Shown in pieces: positions 25,408 through 35,866 of a stretch of 64,000 nucleotides of DNA (its first letter is position 1; the number at the start of each line of letters is the position of its first letter). A program made the position numbers and the translations under genes. Under the pieces are notes generated by a model. It had not been told where the DNA came from. It saw only the letters and a program-made list of their open reading frames with translations, and did no database searches. The stretch is taken from assembly GCF_000949865.1 (NCBI RefSeq), contig NZ_JWJH01000017.1:62001-126000 (forward strand), given 5' to 3'. The DNA comes from Rhizobium nepotum 39/7 (GTDB lineage: Bacteria > Pseudomonadota > Alphaproteobacteria > Rhizobiales > Rhizobiaceae).

Positions 25408-25769
25408 ATATTAAAAAAAGAATAATTAAACAAAAAGCGCTCTGCAAGAAACATGTGACCGACTGGGTCCGTCTTAGCACCATGACCGACGAAGAAGCGG
25501 AGGCAAATGCGCTTGCCGATCCCGACAATCCACCACTTTCCGCCGAACAACTCGCTTCCGCTAAAAAAATGCCGCGCATCAAGATCATCCGCCGAGCGCT
25601 GAAGCTGACGCAGGAAGAGTTTTCCGCCTGTTACCATATTCCGCTCGGCACCCTGCGCGATTGGGAACAGGGCCGCAGCGAACCGGACCAGCCGGCCCGC
25701 GCCTATCTCAAAGTCATCGCCGTCGATCCGGCAGGCACGGCGGCCGCGCTTCGAAAAGGCGCGGCCTGA
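25404..25769 (+). CDS. HTH antitoxin-like regulator (BrnA/HigA-like)
   Basis: A 121-residue protein. The C-terminal two thirds hold a helix-turn-helix (KIIRRALKLTQEEFSACYHIPLGTLRDWEQGRSEPDQPARAYL), and the middle has VTDWVRLSTMTDEEAEANALADPDNPPLS, wording typical of antitoxins paired with BrnT/RelE-type toxins. The first ~15 codons are AT-rich while the rest has the GC-rich codon use of the core. No toxin gene precedes it: its place is taken by the foreign DUF4238 gene. The accessory/core junction therefore probably lies at or just inside this gene's 5' end. Confidence 0.75.
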   Translation: MNIKKRIIKQKALCKKHVTDWVRLSTMTDEEAEANALADPDNPPLSAEQLASAKKMPRIKIIRRALKLTQEEFSACYHIPLGTLRDWEQGRSEPDQPARAYLKVIAVDPAGTAAALRKGAA

Positions 25770-25777
25770 CCTTTTTC

Positions 25778-27103
25778 TCACCCGATAAAATCAAACAACA
25801 ATTTCACATTCAGCGCGGCGATGACGATGGCGATGAACCAGGCAAACGCCGAGAGCCATCGCGGGGCGCACAGTTCGCCCATCTTGGCGCGGTCGGCGGT
25901 GAACATGACCAGCGGGAAGACGGCGAAGGAGAGTTGCAGGCTCAGCACCACCTGCGTCAGGATAAGAAGTTGTCCTGTGCCGCTGTCGCCGAAGGCGATG
26001 GTGACACCGGCGGCCGGGATGATGGCGATGCCGCGGGTGATGAGGCGTCGCAGCCAGGGGGCGAGCCGCATCTTGAGGAAACCCTCCATCACGATCTGAC
26101 CCGCAAGCGTTGCCGTGACGGTGGAGTTGATGCCGCAGCACAGAAGCGCTACCCCGAACAGCGTCGGCGCGATGGCAAGGCCGAGAAGTGGCGCAAGCAG
26201 ACTATGCGCTTCACCCAATTCGGCAACATTCGTCTGGCCCGTTTTGTTGAAGGTGGCCGCTGCCAGGATGAGGATCGCGGCGTTGATGACGAGGGCGAAT
26301 GTGAGGGCGATGGTTGAATCGAGCGTCGCAAATTTGAGCGCCTCGCGTTTTTCGGCCAGTGTCTCGCCAATGGCGCGCGTCTGCACGATGCCGGAATGCA
26401 AATAGAGATTATGCGGCATCACCGTCGCGCCCAGAATGCCGAGCGCCAGATAGAGCATTTCAGGGTTGGTGACGATCTCTGTCGTCGGCGCAAAACCGCG
26501 GATCACCTGGCTCCAGTCAGGGTCAGCGAGCGCCAGCTGAATGGCAAAACACACCGCGATGACGCCGAGAAGCGTGATGACCAGCGCTTCCACCCAGCGG
26601 AAGCCGAGCTTTTGCAGATAAAGGATCAGGAACACATCAAGCGCGGTGATGAGGACACCAAGTTCGAGCGGAATGCCAAAAATCAGGTTGAGGCCGATCG
26701 CCGTGCCGATAACCTCGGCGATATCGGTCGCAATAATGGCGATTTCGGCCATCAGCCACAGCACCATCGCCACGGGTTTCGGATAGGCATCGCGGCAGGC
26801 CTGAGCCAGATCGCGGCCGGAAGCAATCGCCAGACGGGCACAGAGCGCCTGTAGAACGACGGCCATGATGTTCGATATCAGCGCGACCGTCAGCAGCGTG
26901 TAACCGAACTTGGAACCGCCGGCGAGCGAGGTCGCCCAGTTTCCGGGATCCATATAACCGACCGCGACGAGATATCCGGGGCCGAAAAACGCCATCGCCC
27001 GGCGAAAGGTGCCGGCATTCGGGTTGACCCTGATCGTGCTGTGAACGTCGGAGAGCGAGAGATCGTCGCCGTTCCGCCGCCATCCAAAGACAGGCTTGTC
27101 CAT
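25778..27103 (-). CDS. mntH: Nramp-family Mn(II)/divalent metal transporter MntH
   Basis: A 441-residue inner-membrane protein with the Nramp fold. The [18 protein letters not shown] segment carries the conserved DPGN metal-binding motif, and [12 protein letters not shown] carries the MPH motif of helix 6. About eleven hydrophobic helices follow. ATG 27103 (MDKPVFGW) is chosen over an upstream in-frame ATG because the operator lies between them. It imports Mn2+ (and Fe2+) with protons. A 12-bp-arm palindrome 20 bases upstream makes manganese- or iron-dependent repression by a Fur/Mur-type protein likely. Confidence 0.95.
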   Translation of the reverse strand: MDKPVFGWRRNGDDLSLSDVHSTIRVNPNAGTFRRAMAFFGPGYLVAVGYMDPGNWATSLAGGSKFGYTLLTVALISNIMAVVLQALCARLAIASGRDLAQACRDAYPKPVAMVLWLMAEIAIIATDIAEVIGTAIGLNLIFGIPLELGVLITALDVFLILYLQKLGFRWVEALVITLLGVIAVCFAIQLALADPDWSQVIRGFAPTTEIVTNPEMLYLALGILGATVMPHNLYLHSGIVQTRAIGETLAEKREALKFATLDSTIALTFALVINAAILILAAATFNKTGQTNVAELGEAHSLLAPLLGLAIAPTLFGVALLCCGINSTVTATLAGQIVMEGFLKMRLAPWLRRLITRGIAIIPAAGVTIAFGDSGTGQLLILTQVVLSLQLSFAVFPLVMFTADRAKMGELCAPRWLSAFAWFIAIVIAALNVKLLFDFIG

Positions 27104-27122
27104 ATTCTGACTTTCAACTGGG

Positions 27123-27155
27123 AGAATGATTTGATGCAATTGCAAATCATTCTCA
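27123..27155. promoter_or_regulatory. Palindromic operator upstream of mntH (Mur/Fur-type)
   Basis: GAGAATGATTTG and CAAATCATTCTC form a perfect 12-bp inverted repeat around a 9-base spacer, 20 bases before the mntH start. The AATGATTTG arms resemble Fur/Mur boxes, and in rhizobia Mur represses Mn-uptake genes. Confidence 0.75.
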
Positions 27156-27404
27156 TAAAGAGCAGAGACTGGCAAGCGGACTTTTGTTGCGGTGCACTCG
27201 CGAAAGGCATAGCGCCCGTCTCCGGCGTGAAAGCGGGCGTGTAAGGATGCGACGTCACAAGCGCACGACCGTTCAAACGCAATTCGTGCCGGTTAGGTGG
27301 AAAATCTCACGGGCTTGTCATCGCCCCGGCCCTCGCCGTTGCGGAACAGCGGCGCGCATGTCCGCGTTTATCTTTCACGAAGCAACGACAGTCCGGGGAA
27401 GTTC

Positions 27405-27632
27405 ATGCGACACGGCAATAAATTCAGCGTGGTGAACCATCCGAGCCGATGGCCGAAATATATCATGGCGCACCGAAGACCACGCGACTGGCTGATGACG
27501 ATCAGCGGCATCGTGCTGCTGTTCATCGTCGCCGCTGCGGTCGCCATGGGTTATCTCGTCACCAGCCATCCCGGCAAGCCGGAGCCGAACCCCGGCATCG
27601 TCGAGGAAACGGCAGCCGAAAACGGCAGTTAA
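27405..27632 (+). CDS. Small single-pass membrane protein
   Basis: A 75-residue protein beginning MRHGNKFSVVNHP, with a GGGGAAG site before ATG 27405. One hydrophobic helix (WLMTISGIVLLFIVAAAVAMGYLV) is preceded by a basic segment (HRRPRDW), so the C-terminus (PGKPEPNPGIVEETAAENG) is probably periplasmic. No family assigned. It is convergent with the ABC exporter gene. Confidence 0.6.
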   Translation: MRHGNKFSVVNHPSRWPKYIMAHRRPRDWLMTISGIVLLFIVAAAVAMGYLVTSHPGKPEPNPGIVEETAAENGS

Positions 27633-27657
27633 GCGGCGGCGCAGAAAGCGCCACCCA

Positions 27658-29391
27658 TCAGCTCAGGCCTGCAAGATGCCCGCTGAACTGCGCCTCATGC
27701 AGGCGGCTATATTGGCCCTTTGCAGCCAGAAGCTCGGCATGCGCGCCGGTTTCGGCGATGCCGGTCTGGTCCACCACCACGATGCGCGAAGCATCGCGGA
27801 TCGTCGCCAGCCGGTGGGCGATGACCAGCGTGGTGCGGCCCTTGGCAAGCTCCGTCAGCGATTGCTGGATGGCCCGCTCGGTTTCCGTGTCGAGCGCCGA
27901 GGTCGCCTCGTCGAGAATGAGGATCGGCGGGTTCTTGAGGAACATGCGGGCAATGGCGAGGCGCTGTTTCTGGCCGCCGGACAATTTCACGCCTCGCTCG
28001 CCGATCACGGTATCGAGCCCGAGCGGCATCGCCTCGATAACGCCATCGAGCCGGGCGCGCCGCGCCGCATCCATGATTTCGACGTCAGACGCGCCAAGCC
28101 GGCCATATTCGATATTCTCGCGGATCGTGCCGCCGAACAGGAACACATCCTGCTGTACAATGCCGATCTGGTTGCGCAGCGAGGCGAGTTTCATTTTTCG
28201 AATATCGATGCCGTCAATGGTGATTGCACCGCTGGTCACGTCGTAAAAACGCGGCAGCAGCGAGCAGAGCGTCGTCTTGCCCGCCCCCGAAGGCCCGACG
28301 AAGGCAACCGTCTCGCCCGCACTGATCTTCAGGTCGATATTATCAAGAACCTGCTTGTCCTCGGCATAACCGAAACCGACATGGCGATATTCGATTTCGC
28401 CGCGAAGAAGCGGCGCTTCCACCGCATCCGGCACATCGACGATGTCAGGCGCGGTATCCAGAAGCTCGGTAAAGCGGCGGAAACCGGCAATGCCCTTCGG
28501 ATAGGTCTCGATAACAGAGTTGATCTTTTCCACCGGGCGGAAAAACACGCCGACCAGAAGCAGGAAGCCGACAAAGCCGCCTTCGGTCAGGCTGCCGGTC
28601 AGCACGAACCAGGCACCGCAGATCATCACGATCATCTGCGTCAGCCGCATGCTCATGTAGCTGAGCGAGGTGCTGGCCGCCATGATCTTGTAGGCGTCGA
28701 GCTTGGTGCGGCGGTATTTCTGGTTGTCCCTCTCAAACAGCGCGCGCTCGTGGTCCTCATTGGCAAATGCCTGAACCACCCGCATGCCGCCGACATTTTC
28801 CTCGATACGGGCGTTGAAATCACCGACGCGACCGTAAAGCGCGCGAAAATTCTGCGTCATGCGGCCGCCGTAACGGCTCGTCACCCAGGCGGTGACGGGC
28901 ACGACGGCGGCGGTGACGAGCGCCAGCTGCACATTGACCGACAGCATCAGCAGAAATGCGCCGATGAAGGTCATGATGGCGATGAACAGGTCCTCGGGGC
29001 CGTGATGGGCCACCTCGCCGATCTCTTCCAGATCCTTCGTCAGCCGCCCGACCAGATGGCCGGTTTTCTGGTTGTCGAAATAACGGAAGGAGAGCTTTTG
29101 CAGATGATCGAAAGCCAGACGCCGCATGTCGGTCTCGATATTGATGCCGAGCATATGTCCCCAGTAGGTGACTGTCGCCATCAGCCCGGTATTCAGCACA
29201 TAAATAACCAGCAGCCCGACAGATGCGGCGAGGATGATGGCCCATTCACCGCCCGGCAGAAGCACGTCGACGAAGACCTTCACCGCCATCGGAAAGCCGA
29301 GTTCGAGCACGCCTGACAGCACCGCGCAGGAAAAATCGAGAATGAACAGACCGCGATAGGGGCGGTAATAGGCGAAGAAACGTCGCAGCAT
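27658..29391 (-). CDS. MsbA-like ABC exporter (membrane + ATPase half-transporter)
   Basis: A 577-residue half-transporter. Residues 1-310 form the six-helix membrane domain. The nucleotide-binding domain has Walker A GPSGAGKTTL, signature LSGGQKQRLAIARM, Walker B ILILDEATSAL and the switch histidine in LVIAHRLATI. It should work as a homodimer exporting a lipid or drug-like substrate. ATG 29391 (MLRRFFAYYRPYRGLF) is preferred to the longer frame. Substrate is unknown. Confidence 0.93.
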   Translation of the reverse strand: MLRRFFAYYRPYRGLFILDFSCAVLSGVLELGFPMAVKVFVDVLLPGGEWAIILAASVGLLVIYVLNTGLMATVTYWGHMLGINIETDMRRLAFDHLQKLSFRYFDNQKTGHLVGRLTKDLEEIGEVAHHGPEDLFIAIMTFIGAFLLMLSVNVQLALVTAAVVPVTAWVTSRYGGRMTQNFRALYGRVGDFNARIEENVGGMRVVQAFANEDHERALFERDNQKYRRTKLDAYKIMAASTSLSYMSMRLTQMIVMICGAWFVLTGSLTEGGFVGFLLLVGVFFRPVEKINSVIETYPKGIAGFRRFTELLDTAPDIVDVPDAVEAPLLRGEIEYRHVGFGYAEDKQVLDNIDLKISAGETVAFVGPSGAGKTTLCSLLPRFYDVTSGAITIDGIDIRKMKLASLRNQIGIVQQDVFLFGGTIRENIEYGRLGASDVEIMDAARRARLDGVIEAMPLGLDTVIGERGVKLSGGQKQRLAIARMFLKNPPILILDEATSALDTETERAIQQSLTELAKGRTTLVIAHRLATIRDASRIVVVDQTGIAETGAHAELLAAKGQYSRLHEAQFSGHLAGLS

Positions 29392-29620
29392 GGCATGACC
29401 TGGAGATCGGACGCGGCAACCTTGCGCCGCAATAAAAACGGAGCTCAATTGTCATATTTCAATGCGTGCGCCAAGAGCGATGTTCTATTTTTACCAAAAT
29501 CGTTCAATAGACTAGACGATAAACACACAACGGTAATGTGATCCAATTATATTGCACCTATATGTATCCGTGTGACAGAGTGAATGCACCCTTCGGGGAG
29601 AATGCGAGAAAGAGCCTGCC

Positions 29621-30862
29621 GTGAGTAACATTGACAGCCGTAAGCCAAATGGCGAACCGAGATGGCTCGGTCCCGCCAGCCCGACGCGGATCGCCCTGAT
29701 CCCGCCTATATCGGCTGCGCGCTGGCTGCTCGTTCTCGTCGCCCTCGCCGGCATCTATTTCTTCCACGGCTTTCTGGTTCCGGTTCTCGCTGCCCTCGTC
29801 ATCGGTTTTGCCAGCTGGCCGGTCTATACGCGGCTGCTGCGGCAGGTCGGCGGCAACACCACGCTCGGCGCCACCATCGCCATCATCCTCATCCTCGCCT
29901 TCCTCGTGGTGCCGATCTTCATCGCCGCCTCCTATACAGCCAGCGAAATCCGCGAATGGTTCGGCTGGGCGGTGCATGTCAACAAGGTGGGCGCACCGGT
30001 GCCGGACTGGATTGCGGCGCTGCCCGGCGTTGGCGCCTGGCTCGGCGAGCAATGGGTGAAATATGTCGGCACACCGGGCGCCATCGGCGAAGTGATCCAG
30101 CTCGTCAGCGGCGCGAATATCGGCAATATCTACCGGGCGATCCTTGCCGCCGGCAACGGCGCGTTCCACCTCGTGCTGACCCTGCTGTTCATGTTGATCG
30201 CGCTGTTCTTCGTCTATCGCAACGGTGCCGGCTTCTCCCATCAGGTCGATCTCGTGGGTGAGCGTATCCTGCCGACGCGCTGGGAGCGTATCTCCCGCGT
30301 CGTGCCCGCCACCATCAGTTCCACCGTCACCGGCATGACGCTGATCGCCATCGGCGAAGGCATCATCCTCGGCATCGCCTACTGGATCGCCGGTGTGCCC
30401 TCGCCCGTCACGCTCGGCGTGCTCACCGGCGTCATGGCGCTCATTCCGGGCGGCGCGCCGCTCTCCTTCACCCTCGTGTCGATCTATCTGGTCGCCAGTG
30501 GTTCCCCCGCCTTTGGGCTGGGGCTGTTCATCTGGGGTTCGGTCGAACTTTTCATTGTCGACAAGACCATCCGCCCGAAACTCGTCGGCGGCCCGATCAA
30601 GCTGCCCTTCCTGCCGACGTTTTTCGGCCTCGTCGGCGGCGTCAAGACAATGGGCTTCCTCGGCCTCTTCATCGGCCCGGTGCTGATGGCGCTTCTGGTG
30701 GCGATCTGGCGCGAATGGGTGCGCGAAGTGGAAATCTCCGCTGGCGCCACCAGCGCCGAAGTTCCGCCGCCGCCTCCGGCTGAAAAAGACCCGCTCGATG
30801 ATATCGCCGCGCATGAAGACGACAGCAACGAAACGACCGCGTTTCGCAAAGCGGCGTTCTGA
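29621..30862 (+). CDS. AI-2E/PerM-family permease
   Basis: A 413-residue inner-membrane protein starting at GTG 29621. Hydrophobic helices at both ends bracket an amphipathic soluble loop (residues ~100-180), as in the AI-2E transporter/PerM family (UPF0118). The conserved GVPSPVTLGVLTGVMALIPGGAPL segment and KLVGGPIKLPFLPTFFGLVGG near the C-terminus are family hallmarks. The last 45 residues are proline-rich and acidic. Substrate is not inferable; family members export small molecules or act in cell-envelope homeostasis. Confidence 0.9.
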   Translation: MSNIDSRKPNGEPRWLGPASPTRIALIPPISAARWLLVLVALAGIYFFHGFLVPVLAALVIGFASWPVYTRLLRQVGGNTTLGATIAIILILAFLVVPIFIAASYTASEIREWFGWAVHVNKVGAPVPDWIAALPGVGAWLGEQWVKYVGTPGAIGEVIQLVSGANIGNIYRAILAAGNGAFHLVLTLLFMLIALFFVYRNGAGFSHQVDLVGERILPTRWERISRVVPATISSTVTGMTLIAIGEGIILGIAYWIAGVPSPVTLGVLTGVMALIPGGAPLSFTLVSIYLVASGSPAFGLGLFIWGSVELFIVDKTIRPKLVGGPIKLPFLPTFFGLVGGVKTMGFLGLFIGPVLMALLVAIWREWVREVEISAGATSAEVPPPPPAEKDPLDDIAAHEDDSNETTAFRKAAF

Positions 30863-30931
30863 TCGCAAAAGCTTGCGGTGAAGGGCGTTTACCTAAATGC
30901 CGGACTACCGATCAAGGTCGATTCTCTCTTT

Positions 30932-31044
30932 CGTCATGCCGGACTAGATCCGGCATCCAGCCACGGCGCGTCAGCGCCGTGAAAAGACTCTCTCGCGATC
31001 GAAGACTCGATCGCGCTGGACCCCGGACCTAGTCCGGGGTGACG
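30932..31044. repeat. RIME-like palindromic intergenic repeat, copy 1
   Basis: A 113-base repeat made of two palindromes: CGTCATGCCGGACT...ends mirrored by AGTCCGGGGTGACG, with an inner GCGATC/GATCGC stem. It is nearly identical to copies at 35678 and 55195. This matches the rhizobial intergenic mosaic element class. Confidence 0.88.
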
Positions 31045-31116
31045 TAGGGTGGATGCTGCGGCTTATACCTCAAACATCCGCATCGCCGGACTGCCCGATC
31101 TATCTACGCTTTCGCG

Positions 31117-31572
31117 CTAAAGCGCCTTCTCCATGAACATGCTCAGCGGATCCGGCCCGTAGGGCGCAAACGCCTCGATCTCGACGAAACCCGCCTTGCG
31201 ATAAAGACCGATCGCTTCCGGCTGGCTGATGCCGGTTTCGAGCCGAATGGCTGATAGGCCAAGCTCGATGCCGCGCGCGACAAGCGTATCCATGATCAGC
31301 TTGCCAATCCGCAGCCCCCTGGCATCGGGATCGACGAACATGCGCTTGATCTCCGCCGTGCCGTCGCCCGCCTCCACCAGCGCGCCGCAGCCGACGACGC
31401 GGCCCTCATGCCGGGCCACGAAAAAGGAGACATTGTCCTTTTCCAGCTGGCCAATATCGACGAGATGATTGCTCTCGGCGGGATAAAGCGATGCCATATA
31501 GACATTCGACAGATCGATGAGGCGCAGAACCGCTTCCTGCCGGGGTGTTTCAAGCTTGATGTCGGTAGCCAA
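31117..31572 (-). CDS. GNAT-family N-acetyltransferase
   Basis: A 151-residue acetyltransferase. The acetyl-CoA site is seen as MFVDPDARGLRIGKLIMDTLV (motif A with the RGxxxG/A pattern, here RGLRIGK), followed by LETGISQPEAIGLYRKAGFVEIEAF (motif B). Substrate unknown. ATG 31572 begins MATDIKLETP. Single gene, divergent from the hypothetical gene at 31680. Confidence 0.88.
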   Translation of the reverse strand: MATDIKLETPRQEAVLRLIDLSNVYMASLYPAESNHLVDIGQLEKDNVSFFVARHEGRVVGCGALVEAGDGTAEIKRMFVDPDARGLRIGKLIMDTLVARGIELGLSAIRLETGISQPEAIGLYRKAGFVEIEAFAPYGPDPLSMFMEKAL

Positions 31573-31679
31573 TGCGATGCCTGCTTTCTATCGGAAAAAT
31601 GCGTATTTCGTCGTAATGTCACTGCAATCCGGATAAATGAGTTTCTAGAGCACAATTCCCGACAGAGGCAACACACACC

Positions 31680-32105
31680 ATGAAAACAGCCCTCGTTCTC
31701 ATGACCTTCCTCGGCTGCGACGACAGCGCGACCGATTGCCATTACCTCGCCACCTCGCAGCAGCGCTGGGCGAGCATCGAACTCTGCGACGCGGTGTCGG
31801 AAAAGGAGCTGGAACGCTACGCCAACGCGTCCTATCCCGTGGTCGTGGCCGTGTGCCAGACACCGGGCGAACAGACCCCGGAAACGGCGGGCAATACGCC
31901 CCCGCCGCCAGCCACGGCACCGACCGGGACGCCCTTGGCCGACGAACAGGTGACGCAGAAGGAAGAGGAGAGCCTGACACGACAGGCGATCAGCCGCGTC
32001 AGCCGGATACTGCCCTCCACCGAAGGCGTGAAGCACCTGCTCGGAACGCCGGTCAGAATGGTGGAAAACAGCTATTCGTGGATTGCCAAACGCTTCGAGA
32101 AGTAA
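31680..32105 (+). CDS. Hypothetical protein with proline-rich linker
   Basis: A 141-residue protein: an N-terminal domain with a short hydrophobic start and four cysteines (LGCDDSATDCHYL, SIELCDAV, VVAVCQTP), a Pro/Thr-rich linker (residues ~65-90), then a helical end (RQAISRVSRILPSTEGVKHLLGT). No family recognised. It may be exported but the leader is weak. It is convergent with the DUF2336 gene three bases away. Confidence 0.65.
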   Translation: MKTALVLMTFLGCDDSATDCHYLATSQQRWASIELCDAVSEKELERYANASYPVVVAVCQTPGEQTPETAGNTPPPPATAPTGTPLADEQVTQKEEESLTRQAISRVSRILPSTEGVKHLLGTPVRMVENSYSWIAKRFEK

Positions 32106-32108
32106 CCC

Positions 32109-33263
32109 TCAGGCCGCCTCGACCGTCAGCGCTTCCGCATAGTTCCGCGCCTTCTGTCGCTCTTCGGCGATGGCGAGCTTGCGCACGGCATGCAGCAGTT
32201 CGAAAAGCGTTTCGGAACCGTCGACTTCGCGGAAATGTGCAAGCAGTTCGGCAGAGACGGAAGCTGCGGCCTGCGCCAGATGCGAGCGGGCAGCACGGCG
32301 CCACATCAGCGTCGCTTCCATGAAAACGTCGACGACATCGCCGAAAAGACCGACGGACTGAAACAGCGCTTTCAGCGCATGCGGTCGTCCGGTTGCGAGG
32401 ATAGCGCGCACCTTGCGGTCGTCGAGGCCTGAGAGATTGACCATGGCCGCCGTGAAAAACTCCAGCCTGCCCGAACAGACGGCGTGGATGAGCAGCGCCG
32501 GTGTCAGTTCCAGCTTCTGCCGCAGATGCTCCACCAGCACCGGCAATTCAGGCGAAGAAACATTGCCGGCGATGAGGATGGTGGCGGAATCTTCCGCTTC
32601 GCGGAAAATGCCGTTGGCGCGGTTGCGCGCGATCAGGGCATGGACCAGCGCCGAACCCGCCAAGGCCTCGCTTATGCGCCCCATCAGCAGATGGCGGGCA
32701 TCGGCCGGCAGCGCCTCGCGGTAAAGCAGCAGGGCGCGGATATCGGCGTCCGAGCCGTGGCGTTGGGCGATACGCCGCAACGAAAACGGCGTGATGAAGG
32801 CATCTTCGTTTTCAAGAAGGATGATCGTTTCCGGCAAATCCCCGACTTCGGCGAGCGCTGCGCAGACGCCGCGCGGCAGACGCGGCCTTGCGGCGATGAG
32901 GGCACGGGTGAGGCTTTCGCCGCGCCCGGCAAGATCGACCAGATCAGCCTCGGTGAGAACCGGCGAACGGGCGATCACGGTGCAGGCGATTTCCGGCTGG
33001 TCTTCGGCAAGCGAAACGAGAATGGCGCGCGGGGCATCCTGGGCATCCGCCAGCGCCTCGGCAAGCGCCAGCCGCACACGCGGCGAAGGATCGTCAAGAA
33101 GATAGGTCATCGCCATATAGGCGGCATCGCGGTTTTCCCGCGCCATGTCGGAATGCAGATAGGCGCGCCCGAGAGCATTGGCAGCCTTCGCCCGCTCGGT
33201 CGATCCAGCCTTTTCAGACCAGCGAAGAAATGCCTGTACGATCACCTGAGCCTCGAAACACAT
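32109..33263 (-). CDS. DUF2336 domain protein
   Basis: A 384-residue helical-repeat protein of the alphaproteobacterial DUF2336 family, with HEAT-like units (YLLDDPSPRVRLALAEALADAQDAPRAILVSLAEDQPEIACTVI...). The start is ATG 33263 (MCFEAQVIVQAF) or TTG 33272. DUF2336 proteins are found mainly in Rhizobiales and their function is undefined; some sit with signalling genes. No signal peptide or membrane helix. Confidence 0.85.
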   Translation of the reverse strand: MCFEAQVIVQAFLRWSEKAGSTERAKAANALGRAYLHSDMARENRDAAYMAMTYLLDDPSPRVRLALAEALADAQDAPRAILVSLAEDQPEIACTVIARSPVLTEADLVDLAGRGESLTRALIAARPRLPRGVCAALAEVGDLPETIILLENEDAFITPFSLRRIAQRHGSDADIRALLLYREALPADARHLLMGRISEALAGSALVHALIARNRANGIFREAEDSATILIAGNVSSPELPVLVEHLRQKLELTPALLIHAVCSGRLEFFTAAMVNLSGLDDRKVRAILATGRPHALKALFQSVGLFGDVVDVFMEATLMWRRAARSHLAQAAASVSAELLAHFREVDGSETLFELLHAVRKLAIAEERQKARNYAEALTVEAA

Positions 33264-33369
33264 TCGCAACAATGGATGACGGCATCATTGCCGCCACCAT
33301 GTATAAAACTTTAGGCGCAAATGGTTTACGTTTGGTTCACCATAAAATTTAACCGTTGCCGGCGAAGAA

Positions 33370-33986
33370 CTATATTTGCGGCGTAGTAGAAGGACGCTGC
33401 AGCTGAAAGACATCGCTGCCGCCGTCGCAGTAATCCATATAGCCCATGCGCGCCACCGGACGCGCGAGCCCCATATCGATGCGGCCATCGCGAATGATCG
33501 CATCGTCGATATGGATCGCCATGACCTGCCCCAGCACCATCCAGGAATCCGACGGCTTGCCGTCGATGTCCTTCAGCTGGATGACCTCGGTCATGCGGCA
33601 CTCCAGAACGGCCAATGCCTCACCCACGAAAGGCGCATCCACCGCCCGCCCGTCCACTGCCGTCAGACCGGCCAGCCGGAATTCATCGACATCATAGGCA
33701 ACCGGTGCGGAAGACGCGTTCATCCGGTCGATCAGGTGGCGGCTGACGAGGTTGGCGGTGAAGACGCCGGTCTCCTCGACATTGCGCAGGCTGTCTTTCC
33801 GTCCACTGGAGGAAAACATCACCAGCTTCGGTCGGTCCGAAATCGCGTTGAAAAACGAATAGGGCGACAGGTTGAGAGAGCCGTCCCGGCCTTTCGAGCC
33901 GATCCAGCCGATCGGCCGGGGCGCGACGATAGCCTTGAAAGGATCGTGCGGCAGGCCGTGCTGGTTGGTGTCGGTGGTGTAGAACA

Positions 33987-33987
<1 letters not shown>
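33370..33987 (-). CDS. Flavin reductase-like (FMN-binding) protein
   Basis: A 205-residue protein starting MFYTTDTNQHG. The flavin reductase-like signature IVAPRPIGWIGSKGRDGSLNLSPYSFFNAIS at residues ~19-50 binds FMN, and GVFTANLVSRHLID follows. It probably reduces flavin or acts as a small FMN oxidoreductase. Its start overlaps the nitroreductase stop (TGATG), so the two are co-translated. Confidence 0.9.
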
Positions 33988-35659
<1,672 letters not shown>

Positions 35660-35677
35660 CCGTCACTACAGCTTATC

Positions 35678-35790
35678 CGTCATGCCGGACTTGATCCGGC
35701 ATCCAGCCACGGCGCGTCTGCGCCGTGAGAAGACTCTTTCGCGATCAAGGACTTGATCGCACTGGACCCCGGATCAAGTCCGGGGTGACG
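35678..35790. repeat. RIME-like palindromic intergenic repeat, copy 2
   Basis: A 113-base copy with the same boundaries as the one at 30932 (CGTCATGCCGGACT ... GTCCGGGGTGACG); differences are scattered and often compensatory within the stems. Confidence 0.88.
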
Positions 35791-35835
35791 GAAGTGAATG
35801 CGCTGCCTATGCCAGTGCCGCACCACATCCAAACG

Positions 35836-35866
35836 AAAACGGCCCCCGAAGGGGCCGTTGTTTTTG
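35836..35866. terminator. Rho-independent terminator downstream of thrS
   Basis: AACGGCCCC/GGGGCCGTT with a four-base loop and T-runs on both strands. On the minus strand it ends the thrS transcript; it can also act on plus. Confidence 0.85.

Noticed and set aside
26637..27083. Alternative frames within mntH and other core genes
   Set aside because: Shadows of high-GC coding sequence in other frames.
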